Positions 8,961 through 16,912 of a stretch of 29,223 nt of DNA are shown piece by piece. Origin of the DNA: Candidatus Brocadiaceae bacterium (GTDB lineage Bacteria > Planctomycetota > Brocadiia > SM23-32). Where the stretch lies: NCBI GenBank assembly GCA_003551785.1, contig PUNP01000421.1, positions 1 through 29,223 on the forward strand, read 5' to 3'. The position numbers and the translations under genes are program-made. The notes below the pieces were generated by a model. The model saw nothing but the letters and a program-made list of their open reading frames with translations. It did not search any database and had not been told where the DNA came from. Position 1 is the first letter of the stretch, and each line of letters starts with the position of its first letter.

Positions 8961-10418
8961 TTATAAGTCGGCCTTTAATGGAAATGGGTCTTTCGTATGC
9001 TCCAGCCAGGGGGTTAGTTCGTTTTGTATCAACTGCTGAACCAGATCCGGCCGGGAGCCGGCAATGTTGTTCAGTTCATACGGATCCTGACGTCGGTCGA
9101 TCAAAAGGGTTTCTGAAAGGTCCGGCCGAACGCGGTGACGGCCTGCCTTGTGCCGTTCGGTCGAGGAGTCGAAGTCGTGTTCTTCGGAGCGTTTCCTGCC
9201 GATGGTTAATTTATAATCATGGGTGCGCACTCCGCGTTCGCCACAATCGGGAGCTTCCGGTGGAATGCGAAGATAAAGCTGCGAGCTCGGGCGCGGTCCC
9301 TCATGGCCAAGAAAAAGAGACGCATGACTGGTTCCCTCAACCCCGGATGGAATCTCGGTTTTGAAACCAGCCAGCTCCAGCAATGTCGGACAGATATCGG
9401 GGGCCGAGAGAAGTAGGTCATCTCGCCGCGGACTAATGTGGCCGGGCCAGCGGATCAGAAAAGGAATGCGCATCGACTCTTCGTAAGGATTGTTTTTATG
9501 GCTCAGATTGTGAGCTCCAATACAGTCTCCGTGATCCGAAAAAAATAAAACGATGGTCTCTTGCTCCAGATTTTCCTCCTCCAATGCCGACAGTACCCGG
9601 CCGAACTGGTCGTCAACACCGGTTACGCAGGCGAAATAGTTGCGTATGTTTTCAAACGCGAAACGTGACATCTCCGTTTCACCGGAAGTGTCTACATTGG
9701 GACGGGGCAGCAGTTCACGATCAGTTTTATTCCGGTAGGGTTCGAGATATTTCCGGGGAAAAAGCTCGTAAGGGGTATGCGGCGGATTCATGGATACCGT
9801 CAGGGCAAAAGGACGGTCAGGATCGCGGAAGGCCCCGCCCTCATTCCGTATGTATCTGATTGCCATATTAGCTTCATGGCGTGGGCCCCACTCCTCCACC
9901 CGGTGAAAATCATATCGCCCGGCATCATTGTCCCAGTACATTGGTCGCAGATGGTTGTTAAAGGTTCCGTAAGAATACCAGAAATCGAAACCATGGCGCC
10001 GATGCGGCTGGCACCATTCATTCATATTGTCTCCGAACTCACCATATGGCTCCCGGGGCAGATCGAGATGCCACTTGCCGATATATCCAAGATTGTAGCC
10101 CCCCGATGTTAGAATATCGGACCAGCATGTTTCATCCTCCCGAAGCTCCACACCGTACTTGGCGTATTCACGTTTACAGTTGGCCACCACCTGATTGGCA
10201 ATGGGGTACTTGCCGGTCATGAGCATCCCTCGGAACGGACTGCATACGGGCGAATTGGAGACAGCCTGCGGCAATACCAGGCTCTGTTCGGCGAAACGAT
10301 CAAGGTTAGGAGTATGAACAGGATCTTCGCCGAGAAAACCCAGTGCCTGCCCCCGCATCTGATCAGGGAAAACCATAACTATGTTCGGATGTTTATTCGT
10401 TTTTTTGACTGTTTCCAT
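8961..10418 (-). CDS. S1-family sulfatase (FGly type, CSPFR variant), apparently cytoplasmic
   Basis: The 485-residue sulfatase has its metal strand at PNIVMVFPDQMRG (Asp19). Its modification motif is C59-S-P-F-R-GMLMTGK. This fits the minimal CxPxR rule but has Phe where most family members have Ser, Thr or Ala. Conserved blocks follow: GYNLGYIGKWHLDLP, TVSMNPPHTPYELF, FFSDHGDCIGAHN and LIDRRQDPYELNNI. The first ATG lies 40 bases inside the end of the upstream hydrolase gene and has only a weak ribosome site, so translation is probably coupled. No signal peptide is seen. It is the first of three consecutive sulfatases, which suggests sequential removal of differently placed sulfates from one substrate. 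Confidence 0.92.
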   Translation of the reverse strand: METVKKTNKHPNIVMVFPDQMRGQALGFLGEDPVHTPNLDRFAEQSLVLPQAVSNSPVCSPFRGMLMTGKYPIANQVVANCKREYAKYGVELREDETCWSDILTSGGYNLGYIGKWHLDLPREPYGEFGDNMNEWCQPHRRHGFDFWYSYGTFNNHLRPMYWDNDAGRYDFHRVEEWGPRHEANMAIRYIRNEGGAFRDPDRPFALTVSMNPPHTPYELFPRKYLEPYRNKTDRELLPRPNVDTSGETEMSRFAFENIRNYFACVTGVDDQFGRVLSALEEENLEQETIVLFFSDHGDCIGAHNLSHKNNPYEESMRIPFLIRWPGHISPRRDDLLLSAPDICPTLLELAGFKTEIPSGVEGTSHASLFLGHEGPRPSSQLYLRIPPEAPDCGERGVRTHDYKLTIGRKRSEEHDFDSSTERHKAGRHRVRPDLSETLLIDRRQDPYELNNIAGSRPDLVQQLIQNELTPWLEHTKDPFPLKADL

Positions 10419-11572
10419 AGTTCAGCCATTGCATGAAGTGGATTGTGTCCCGTATAATCGTGACAGGGAATATTATGCGGTGTATCGGGTTTTCGCTGCA
10501 ATTTCTCCGGCGGGCCTCCACAGGGATCGTAAAACTCCCAGATTGTTTCGGTGCGGGCAAACTGGGCAGCACTGTCATCAAGAGCGGCTTCGATCAGTTT
10601 ACAGGCGGCCTCCGGCTGATCATAATTCAAACAGCCGCGAGCGGCCCAGTAAGTCATGCTGTTCCAGGCCGGGCCGCGCCACATGCGCGGCTCGGAAGCG
10701 GGATCGTCGAGAGCTACGGTCGGGATCGGGTGCGCGGCGTAAAACCGTCGCGGATTCATCAGATGTTCCTCAATCACCCGTATCGACTGCTGTTTTGTCG
10801 CCGCTCCGACAACCACCGGCCAGACCCCTTCAAAAGCACCGGTTTTCGGTGAATCACCAGCCATTACCCAACTGTCATAAAACCAGCCGGTTTGCGGATC
10901 AAACAACTCTTCCCGGATATAATTTGTGAGTTTATCTTTTTTATCCGCGAAATTACGGCTGTCCTCTCCCAGCTTCTTCAACCATCTTTGCGCGGCGTCG
11001 TATAATGCCCAGACATGTGCTGTGGCGTCAATACATGCCCTTGGGCCGGTCTGTACCGAATCAAAACGCACTCCTTCATCAACACCGCTTTCCCAGTTAC
11101 GATTGAGAATGTCTTGATAATAAAAGCCGGCGGGAGAGGCTGCCCGTTTCTGTTCAAACCAGGCTATTTGTCGATTCAAAGCCCGAAAGGCTGTTTTGAG
11201 CAGTTCTTTATCGTCTTTGCATTCAAGATAATCGTCCACCGCTGCCGGCCAAACGGGTGGCCAGCCGCAGTCCGTATTCCAGGTTACCTGGTCGCGGAAA
11301 TAAATCAGTCCCGGCATAAAACCATCCGCCTGCTGCAAAGTGAACAGATTAAGCAGCTGATGACGTCCATGTCCGATGTTACCTGAAGCAAAGGCGTCAA
11401 GTGCCACATGTACAGTGTCCCAATGAGCGAAGCACTTGCCACCAATATATCCTGTCCCAAGCGTCTCGAACGGATGCTTTAAAGGTGACTCGGCCGGATA
11501 CGTACTTTTCTTATGTAGGTCAGCCAGATAATCGAGTATCGGCTGCCACTCAGGCTTCCCAATATGCATCAT
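10379..11572 (-). CDS. (alpha/alpha)6-barrel glycoside hydrolase, GH63/MGH1-like (trehalase-related fold)
   Basis: The 397-residue product shows the hallmarks of GH63/GH37-type hydrolases: FAHWDTVHVALDAFASG early, NWESGVDEGVRFD in the middle (where this clan often carries an acid), and RMWRGPAWNSMTYWA with ETIWEFYDPCGG near the end. It is shorter than many relatives and has no signal peptide, so it probably acts on imported oligosaccharides. Exo-acting alpha-glycosidase activity is the family expectation; the sugar cannot be read from sequence. The start ATGATG follows AGAGGAAA; either ATG could serve. It leads the three-sulfatase set and overlaps the first of them by 40 bases. A candidate -10 box lies 34 bases upstream. 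Confidence 0.82.
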   Translation of the reverse strand: MMHIGKPEWQPILDYLADLHKKSTYPAESPLKHPFETLGTGYIGGKCFAHWDTVHVALDAFASGNIGHGRHQLLNLFTLQQADGFMPGLIYFRDQVTWNTDCGWPPVWPAAVDDYLECKDDKELLKTAFRALNRQIAWFEQKRAASPAGFYYQDILNRNWESGVDEGVRFDSVQTGPRACIDATAHVWALYDAAQRWLKKLGEDSRNFADKKDKLTNYIREELFDPQTGWFYDSWVMAGDSPKTGAFEGVWPVVVGAATKQQSIRVIEEHLMNPRRFYAAHPIPTVALDDPASEPRMWRGPAWNSMTYWAARGCLNYDQPEAACKLIEAALDDSAAQFARTETIWEFYDPCGGPPEKLQRKPDTPHNIPCHDYTGHNPLHAMAELWKQSKKRINIRT

Positions 11573-11605
11573 TATTTCCTCTTTTAATTTTCTTGTCCTC
11601 TATAG

Positions 11606-11611
11606 ATTATA
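11606..11611 (-). promoter_or_regulatory. Candidate -10 box for the hydrolase-sulfatase operon
   Basis: On the minus strand a perfect TATAAT sits about 34 bases before the ATG at 11572. No good -35 hexamer is found at 16-18 bases. A small hairpin, CCTCC-ACTTC-GGAGG (11617-11631), fills the spacer and could be an activator or repressor site. The evidence is limited to the hexamer and its position. Confidence 0.3.
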
Positions 11612-11638
11612 TTTAGCCTCCACTTCGGAGGTTATTAT

Positions 11639-11909
11639 GGCTTGGCCGAAAAGCGCATTACAGCAAATACGCAACGATCTACCGCGCCCTTTCAGGGCGC
11701 AAAATACGTATGAATCATCACCCTCGGGTTGGAACCCGAGGCTACCGAACTTTGCTCCGTTCGGGGCAATATCTCTGTTTTCGCCCCAGCGGGGCGAAGT
11801 TAGGTAGCCCCTGGTTTTTAACCGGGGGGATAAATGATGAAAAGATTAATGCGCCCCGGAGGGGCAAGATGCCTGTCATACATTACGCCTGCACCTTTTC
11901 GGCCACGCC
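11639..11909. repeat. Structured intergenic element with terminal inverted repeats and six internal hairpins
   Basis: The gap between the hydrolase operon and the TauE/SafE gene is filled by this element. Its ends match as inverted repeats: GGCTTGGCCGAAAAG (11639-11653) and, on the other strand, GGCGTGGCCGAAAAG (11909-11895), 14 of 15 bases. Between them are six GC-rich stem-loops: 11684-11700, 11722-11741, 11754-11767, 11781-11797, 11808-11827 and 11853-11865. Hairpin arrays with phrases such as AACCCGAGGCTAC are common between genes in PVC and Bacteroidetes genomes. No target-site duplication is visible, and no gene is present. It could act as an attenuator or mRNA-stability element as well as a mobile one. 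Confidence 0.6.
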
Positions 11910-11929
11910 CCTAGACAGCACAGAAAAAA

Positions 11930-12661
11930 CTATATCAAAATATAACGAATTGCAAGCAAAAGCAGAAATACGGCGATAGACCGCTGAAAAACTTTTTCGG
12001 GCACTCGGCATAAGATCAATATCCCAATGCCGGCTCCGGTCACAGCCGCAAGGGCCGAGCCCAGAAGCAGAGGCAGGCCGGGCTCCAGAATGAGACCACG
12101 CCTGCTCATCTCAAACACCCGCACCAAACCACCGAGTGCCAAAAGCAATTGAACAACACCCGCATAATGACGACGTTCAAATCTTTGGCTGAGAACAAAT
12201 GCAACCACGGGCGGGCCGCCGGTGCCATAGGCACCGGCTAAACCCCCGGAGAGAAGACCACATGGGACACCGAGGAACCAGGGATGCCACGGACGTCCGA
12301 TTAAACGCCCCAGGTGTTCGCGCAAAAGGCTTTGTAAACCGGCCAGCAAAAGTATAGCTGCCAGAAGAATGTTGAGAAGCTGAATACTGGCGTGAACCAG
12401 CAGCCAAACTCCAAGAGGAGCACCAAGCAATACTGCCGGCATAACCGGCAAGATGCGTCTGAGTGACAGATGAGAACGGAGCCGGTGAACCATAAAAAAA
12501 TTGACACACAAAGCTGCAAGCACGTTGATGACCGCCGCATCTCTTACCGGCATCACAAGGCCCAGTAATCCCATACTGACCAACCCGATCCCGAAGCCGG
12601 CAGCCCCTTGCACGAGTCCCCCAAGAAAACAGGCTCCGATTATTAGTCCAATTTCTATCAT
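11930..12661 (-). CDS. TauE/SafE-family membrane transporter
   Basis: The 243-residue protein is almost wholly hydrophobic, with seven or eight membrane segments. It carries the family's duplicated glycine-rich signature: GGLVQGAAGFGIGLVSMG near the N-terminus and GGLAGAYGTGGPPVVAFVL in the second half. TauE/SafE proteins are anion exporters or importers proposed to handle sulfite, sulfoacetate, sulfolactate and some organic acids. Here it follows the lyase and MmgE/PrpD genes on the same strand, 173 bases downstream, in a region rich in sulfatases. It may therefore move sulfate-derived anions or the substrate of the lyase module. The ribosome site is poor, so the start is less certain than the product. 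Confidence 0.85.
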   Translation of the reverse strand: MIEIGLIIGACFLGGLVQGAAGFGIGLVSMGLLGLVMPVRDAAVINVLAALCVNFFMVHRLRSHLSLRRILPVMPAVLLGAPLGVWLLVHASIQLLNILLAAILLLAGLQSLLREHLGRLIGRPWHPWFLGVPCGLLSGGLAGAYGTGGPPVVAFVLSQRFERRHYAGVVQLLLALGGLVRVFEMSRRGLILEPGLPLLLGSALAAVTGAGIGILILCRVPEKVFQRSIAVFLLLLAIRYILI

Positions 12662-12834
12662 AAAGTAAAATGTATTTGTATCATAATGGGAATTGTCTTG
12701 TTTTTCGGCAAAAAGATCGAGTGGTACGTTCCACTACCCAGGTTTAGAGACTTTGCACTGAAAATGAGAAGGCGGAACTTTGCCGGGCCTACCCTGGGAA
12801 AACTTTTTATTCCTTCCGCAAAAACTCCGGTGTT
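12662..12834. repeat. Short intergenic repeat remnants shared with 17030-17260
   Basis: This gap shares several short phrases with the gene-free stretch at 17030-17260, in a different order: CTATCATAAAGTAAAA (12656 and 17219), AGAGACTTTG...CTGAAAAT, GTTCCACTA(C/T)CC and CTGG(G)AAAACT. Each match is short, but together they exceed what I would expect by chance. It also holds a poor hairpin (CTTGTTTTTCGGCAAAAAG). I cannot define its borders. Confidence 0.35.
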
Positions 12835-14283
12835 TTACGCAAAAGAAGCATTGGAATCATTACCGTCGCACGGGTCCATCAAGTGTAAAACTTTTTCCAA
12901 TCCGTTCCTGCAGTCGATGGCAGCTACCGCATCAACGATCGCTTCCGTCCGTTGTTCGCCATATATACTGGAAAAATCGCTGCATTCCCAGAACTTCCTT
13001 TTGACATCATCAAATGCGACGTTTTCCGGAGCAAAATAGTCGCAGGGAAAGTTGCCGCGCTGCAATTTACGCCCCTCTTTTGTTGTTACTATCACGGCAT
13101 GATACTTTAACGCATACCCCGGCGTATCTGCATCTGCTTTTGCAGGTTTTTCCGGAGGACTACAGGCGTATTTATCGGTAAACTTAATCCTTTTCGCCAG
13201 GCCCGCCACTTCCCGATCCGAGCGCACTGCTTCGTCTGTAAACGCATCCAGCCTTGCCCGTCCACGGAGAAGTGCATAGGCCACGCAGTACTGAACACTG
13301 AACTGGGCGTTTAACTGGGGATTTTCCCCCATCTCGAACTGGTTGCCCACAAGACCTCCGGAACCAACACCGCAGATTTCCACTTCCGCTATCTCATCGG
13401 CATGCAGCCCTTCCTCTCTCTTCAATCTTTCCGCCGCTTCCTGAGACGAATGGCACGCTCCGCAGCTGGTGTACCGCTTGACCGTTACCCGTTCTATCTC
13501 CAGCCGATCCCCGGGTTGCAAAAGCTCATCAACCGAAGGCGGCCCGGCATTCTGATATAAGCGAAACAATCCGGCTTTCCCCTCCAGGGCATAAACAGGG
13601 CCGGTTATACCACGTTGGGCCAGCATCGTCGCCCAGATTGCCGAACGTGCTGCAAAAGCCGGCTGCAGGCGTTTGGTAAGGGACTTGTCGTGCAAAGCCT
13701 GCCGATTACCGGATATCTGGGCATAGTTGATCCCCATAGCATGTCCGCATTCCTCCGGCGTCAGCCCCATCAAAATTGCGGCAGCCGCCACCGCACCGAA
13801 TCCGCCCACTATGGAACTGGGCAAAAATCCTCCGCCCTGCGCCCCCTGCCGACGTTTTTGGTAGACGCGCCCCAATCGCCCGGCCACCTCGACTCCTGTG
13901 ATAAAAGCCTCCAGAAAATCGGAACCGTCCTTTTCACTCAATTCCGCAACTGCCAGGGCTGTAGGAACAATGACAGAGGTCAGGTGCAGGGATGCCGGTA
14001 TATAGACATCATCGTAGTCGAGGGCATGGATCATTGCTGAATTCACAAAAGCCGCGTTCGGCGCCGGGAGGCGCCGGCCATGAGCCAGGATTTCGGATTC
14101 CGGTTTGCCGCCCCACTGCAGCATCTGATCTACCACCGGCCGGATCCCGGGCGCCGTGCGACCAGCGATGAGACAACCGAGTGTATCGAGTGTCATTTTT
14201 CGAGCAGACCCTAAGGCCGCCGGATTTATCCGCGGCGGTATGCTCTCCATACCATATTTTGCCAATTCGAATGACAAGCTCAT
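12835..14283 (-). CDS. MmgE/PrpD family protein (possible iminodisuccinate-epimerase-like)
   Basis: The 482-residue product has MmgE/PrpD landmarks: DTLGCLIAGR near the N-terminus, SAMIHALDYDDVYIPASLH (the family's DYDD region), MGINYAQISGNRQ and LTKRLQPAFAARSA. The family includes 2-methylcitrate dehydratase, cis-aconitate decarboxylase and an iminodisuccinate epimerase. There is no sign of the rest of the methylcitrate cycle, so calling it prpD is not justified. It begins 12 bases after the stop of an argininosuccinate-lyase-like gene, a pairing that resembles iminodisuccinate degradation (epimerase plus C-N lyase). GAGG lies about ten bases before the ATG. No signal peptide is seen. Family assignment is firm; the reaction is inferred. 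Confidence 0.87.
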   Translation of the reverse strand: MSLSFELAKYGMESIPPRINPAALGSARKMTLDTLGCLIAGRTAPGIRPVVDQMLQWGGKPESEILAHGRRLPAPNAAFVNSAMIHALDYDDVYIPASLHLTSVIVPTALAVAELSEKDGSDFLEAFITGVEVAGRLGRVYQKRRQGAQGGGFLPSSIVGGFGAVAAAAILMGLTPEECGHAMGINYAQISGNRQALHDKSLTKRLQPAFAARSAIWATMLAQRGITGPVYALEGKAGLFRLYQNAGPPSVDELLQPGDRLEIERVTVKRYTSCGACHSSQEAAERLKREEGLHADEIAEVEICGVGSGGLVGNQFEMGENPQLNAQFSVQYCVAYALLRGRARLDAFTDEAVRSDREVAGLAKRIKFTDKYACSPPEKPAKADADTPGYALKYHAVIVTTKEGRKLQRGNFPCDYFAPENVAFDDVKRKFWECSDFSSIYGEQRTEAIVDAVAAIDCRNGLEKVLHLMDPCDGNDSNASFA

Positions 14284-14295
14284 TGGATGATATCC

Positions 14296-15822
14296 TCATT
14301 TCACGAACTTGCGTAAATCATTCAGCATCTTTTTCTGTCCATCTTCCAGCTTCTCTATCCGTTTCCAGACAGCAACCCGATCCTCTGCGAGCTGCTCGTT
14401 TGCGCGCTCGATCATTCGTTTCACCTCACCGGAAGCCGGCCCGCCCCGGCTGGTGCAGCGCTCAACCGTTTCAACCGGATCAAGTATGTTTTGGAGTTCA
14501 TCCTCGCTTATGTCTATTTCATATTCAAGCACTTTACCGGCCGATTCCCGCAGCATCTCCACTGAGGCATCCATGGCATGAATCCCCGCCTCCTCCGAAC
14601 GCACAACAAAATCATTGACAATCATATGTGCGGTGCGGTAATCGCAGCCATGCCGGCGCACGATTTCGCCGGCCAGCTCGGTGGCGCACGAATATCCCCG
14701 CCGGGCTGTCGCCAGCATGTTGTCTTTCTTGACCGTCATGCGGGGCAGCGTATAAATAAATACATGGCAGTACTGGTGAGCGGCGTCCAGGGCTTTACTG
14801 ACCCCTTTGTGGAATTGCAGCATTTCATGCATATCGCCCTGGAAAGTCCGCATCCCCATGGAAGCGACTTCCACGAGCGCTCCAAGCGCTTCAGAGGCAC
14901 CTTCACGCATCCGTTCGAGATAGGGGGCGTTCCCTGTTTTATTGGGCATCAGGTGGCTGTGGGATTTACCTTTCCCCCCTTTACTCTGGTGTTTATGTTT
15001 TGAAGTGAGGAAGGGGACAAAGAGAAAGTCATACTCCAGCGTGCTCCAGACGTTGAGTTCCAGGGCCAGCCGGCTCATGACACTCATAACATTGGTTATT
15101 GAGCTCGCTAACTGAACGTAACCGTCGTGATAGGCTACAGCATCGTTGGTATTCTCAATCAGGCCGTCAAGTCCGAGGTATTCGCTGGTAAGATCGCGGT
15201 CGATATCAAAACTCGTTCCGGCCAATGCACCGCAGCCGAGTTCGTTCAGGCTCATCAGGTGCAGCCCGCGCTCTATATCCGGCCATATGCGTTCCAGCGG
15301 GTCGGCCACACTCATCAGGTAGTGTCCGAAGGTGGTAGGTTGAGCATGGCGAAGGTGAGTGTACCCGGGCATAACCGCATCCACATTCTGCTGAGCGGTA
15401 TCGATCAAAGCTTCGCGTAAATCCAGCAAGGTGGACATGGTTTTCATCAACTTCTGCCGGATCGGGAAAGTCTGCCTCAACGGAGGAATCGTTCTGGTCA
15501 ACGTCAGGCTGCCGCCAACATTAAGGCCATGTTTCTCTATTATAAACTCCTGTAACTGGCCAAATCCATATCCCACATTATCCTCATTGTTCTCCCACAA
15601 CCCCAAAATAGTTTCCGCTATCAGGGGGACATTTTTTTGCGGCAATAATCCCTGCCGCATCATCATTGTCGCCCAGGCTGCATCGATCCAGAGAAAATGG
15701 CACGGAGTTTTATGGACTCTATCGACTCTCTCAGTCAATTCATTCTCGTAGACGAAATTGTACAGATTAAGTTTTTCCGGCAATTCCTGCCAGGCGGCCA
15801 AATTTTTACTGTTTCGTGCCAT
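14296..15822 (-). CDS. Argininosuccinate-lyase-like C-N lyase (fumarase/aspartase superfamily), non-biosynthetic
   Basis: The 508-residue protein has the superfamily's three conserved regions: NVGGSLTLTR early, GYTHLRHAQPTTFGHYL in the middle, and the mobile-loop signature, here SHLMPNKTGNAP rather than GSSxMPxKxNP. It is longer than typical ArgH, carries a Lys/His-rich insert (KHKHQSKGGKGKSHSH) just before the signature loop, and sits far from any arginine gene. The enzyme should release fumarate from an N-substituted aspartate. EDDS and iminodisuccinate lyases belong to this group. AGGAGG lies eight bases before the ATG, the strongest ribosome site of its set. It is the first gene before the MmgE/PrpD and TauE/SafE genes. 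Confidence 0.87.
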   Translation of the reverse strand: MARNSKNLAAWQELPEKLNLYNFVYENELTERVDRVHKTPCHFLWIDAAWATMMMRQGLLPQKNVPLIAETILGLWENNEDNVGYGFGQLQEFIIEKHGLNVGGSLTLTRTIPPLRQTFPIRQKLMKTMSTLLDLREALIDTAQQNVDAVMPGYTHLRHAQPTTFGHYLMSVADPLERIWPDIERGLHLMSLNELGCGALAGTSFDIDRDLTSEYLGLDGLIENTNDAVAYHDGYVQLASSITNVMSVMSRLALELNVWSTLEYDFLFVPFLTSKHKHQSKGGKGKSHSHLMPNKTGNAPYLERMREGASEALGALVEVASMGMRTFQGDMHEMLQFHKGVSKALDAAHQYCHVFIYTLPRMTVKKDNMLATARRGYSCATELAGEIVRRHGCDYRTAHMIVNDFVVRSEEAGIHAMDASVEMLRESAGKVLEYEIDISEDELQNILDPVETVERCTSRGGPASGEVKRMIERANEQLAEDRVAVWKRIEKLEDGQKKMLNDLRKFVK

Positions 15823-15884
15823 AATTTCATCCTCCTGATAGTTTTTTCGAATACATTCAGTGAATCCTATTGGTTAAAGATATT

Positions 15885-15913
15885 ACACTACTTACTTTTG
15901 ACCTTTCAGTCAA
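15885..15913 (-). promoter_or_regulatory. Candidate promoter and small palindrome upstream of the lyase operon
   Basis: On the minus strand TTGACT (15913-15908) is a five-of-six -35 box. Exactly 17 bases later TAGTGT (15890-15885) is a poor -10. The -35 lies in the palindrome TTGACCTTTCAGTCAA (15898-15913), which could bind a regulator. The leader to the ATG at 15822 would be about 55 nt. The remainder of the 348-base gap to the cupin gene holds only the features listed separately. Confidence 0.35.
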
Positions 15914-15964
15914 ATTGATATTTTAACAACTACTCCCCCCACACAATCAAACAAACAGTGGAAA

Positions 15965-15993
15965 TTGTATCCCAAATCATAATCCCGTATAAT
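15965..15993 (+). promoter_or_regulatory. Candidate promoter upstream of the cupin gene
   Basis: A perfect TATAAT at 15988-15993 is preceded at 17 bases by TTGTAT (15965-15970), a three-of-six -35. It is 178 bases upstream of the cupin ATG, leaving a long untranslated leader that includes a MITE-end-like segment at about 16092-16119. Confidence 0.35.
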
Positions 15994-16091
15994 GAGCATA
16001 TTGATTCATTTTCAAAGGTTATAGTGCGAAAATCAAGGCTTTTGCAACCACATCGATAACTAACGTTTCACCAGCTATGTGATGTGCATTG

Positions 16092-16119
16092 GTGGCTCTT
16101 CGTTATCTTTGCGGATGTT
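16092..16119 (+). repeat. Solo copy of the MITE end found at 21663 and 21937
   Basis: The stretch ending ATCTTTGCGGATGTTG resembles both terminal repeats of the 275-bp element at 21663-21937. TTATCTTTGCGGATGT compares with TCATCTTTGCGGATGT, and the outer bases GGTGGCTCTTC compare with AGCGGTCCTTC. No partner end was found to its right, so it is probably the remnant of an older insertion. It lies within the presumed cupin leader. Confidence 0.35.
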
Positions 16120-16170
16120 GAAATTGCACAACAGACTCAATAGCAGAATTATTAAATTAAAGGAGAAAAC

Positions 16171-16515
16171 ATGTTATCAGATTACTGGAAAAGATACGAA
16201 GATGCACCTGTTACCAAAGTAGCCAGGGGAGTGGAAAGACGCATAATTCACACCGATACTCTGATGTTGGCTGTGGTTGATTTTCATAACGGCCCTGCAT
16301 CGACTCCGGAACCTTTCCATCAACACGAACATGAACAGGTCGCTTTTGTTGCAGAGGGAGAACTGCTGCTTTTTGCCGGAGACAATGAACCAGTTCGTCT
16401 GGAAAAGGGCGATATGTATGCTATGGAGCCAAACGTGCCCCATACTATCCAAAGCCTTACAAAACATGTGCGTATAGTAGACAGTTTTACACCTCTTAGA
16501 AACGATTTTCTTTAA
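16171..16515 (+). CDS. Small single-domain cupin protein
   Basis: The 114-residue protein is a single cupin barrel. The first cupin motif is PFHQHEHEQVAFVAEGE, with metal-ligand candidates His50, His52, His54 and Glu55. The second is PNVPHTI with His91. Proteins of this size often bind a metal and a small ligand, acting as isomerases, as sensors or with no known role. AAAGGAGAAAAC gives an excellent ribosome site. It is transcribed away from the lyase set and is followed after 82 bases by the URO-D relic. Cupins frequently accompany sugar-catabolic genes, but no specific role can be read here. Confidence 0.82.
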   Translation: MLSDYWKRYEDAPVTKVARGVERRIIHTDTLMLAVVDFHNGPASTPEPFHQHEHEQVAFVAEGELLLFAGDNEPVRLEKGDMYAMEPNVPHTIQSLTKHVRIVDSFTPLRNDFL

Positions 16516-16597
16516 TAATCGGGCTGTATGGAGCACAAAAAATATTTATGCGGTTTCTTGCACATTAACAATTTTGCATCAAATCAAGGAAACTGTT

Positions 16598-16912
16598 TTG
16601 GAAAAAAATAAAATCAATAAGTTAATTGAACAAGCAGCTAAAGACCCAAATCTGGATGAAACGAGCTATGTCCGTGATCTTGCCGCCACTGTCCATGAAA
16701 TATCGCATCAGGAACGTATGCAGCGCATCAAACGGCGGTGGCAGGATGTAAACGAACTCACCCAACCTGACAGGGCACCCGTATGGTGTAAACCCATCGG
16801 ATGCTGGGAGGAGCTCCTGCCGGAATCATCACTGTTTTGCGTTGAAGACCTCCGCCATGATATAACAGAAAAATGTAAAAGACTCACAGACAGTTTTTTC
16901 AGGTTTTGCTGA
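16598..16912 (+). pseudogene. Truncated N-terminal relic of a URO-D-like family protein
   Basis: About 104 residues are readable from a TTG at 16598, eight bases after AAGGAAA; a TTG at 16574 is also in frame. The segment DLAATVHEISHQERMQRIKRRW, then WCKPIGCWEELLPE, resembles the N-terminal region of the URO-D-like protein at 24633 (LAGEVAEIAAS, then NDLRSVRPMVRIYQLPWREM) and stops where that protein has 300 more residues. The catalytic barrel is absent, so it should not function as an enzyme. The rest is not found downstream, where repeat-rich DNA begins, which suggests deletion. It could also be a short independent protein, but the family match makes a relic likelier. Confidence 0.6.

Noticed and set aside
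11684..11865. Possible CRISPR-like array of short repeats
   Set aside because: The stems differ from each other and spacing is irregular; they are independent hairpins.
11710..11979. 89-residue frame across the hairpin element
   Set aside because: It is made of hairpin DNA and runs into the TauE/SafE 3' end; no protein-like pattern.
12835..14283. Annotation as prpD (2-methylcitrate dehydratase)
   Set aside because: No prpB/prpC or other methylcitrate-cycle gene; the family is functionally mixed.
14296..15822. Annotation as arginine-biosynthetic argH
   Set aside because: No arginine genes nearby, altered signature loop, an insertion, and pairing with an MmgE/PrpD gene argue for a catabolic lyase.
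15856..15866. ATTCAGTGAAT as a third copy of the 45-bp repeat
   Set aside because: Only about ten bases match and they form a natural palindrome; flanks do not align.
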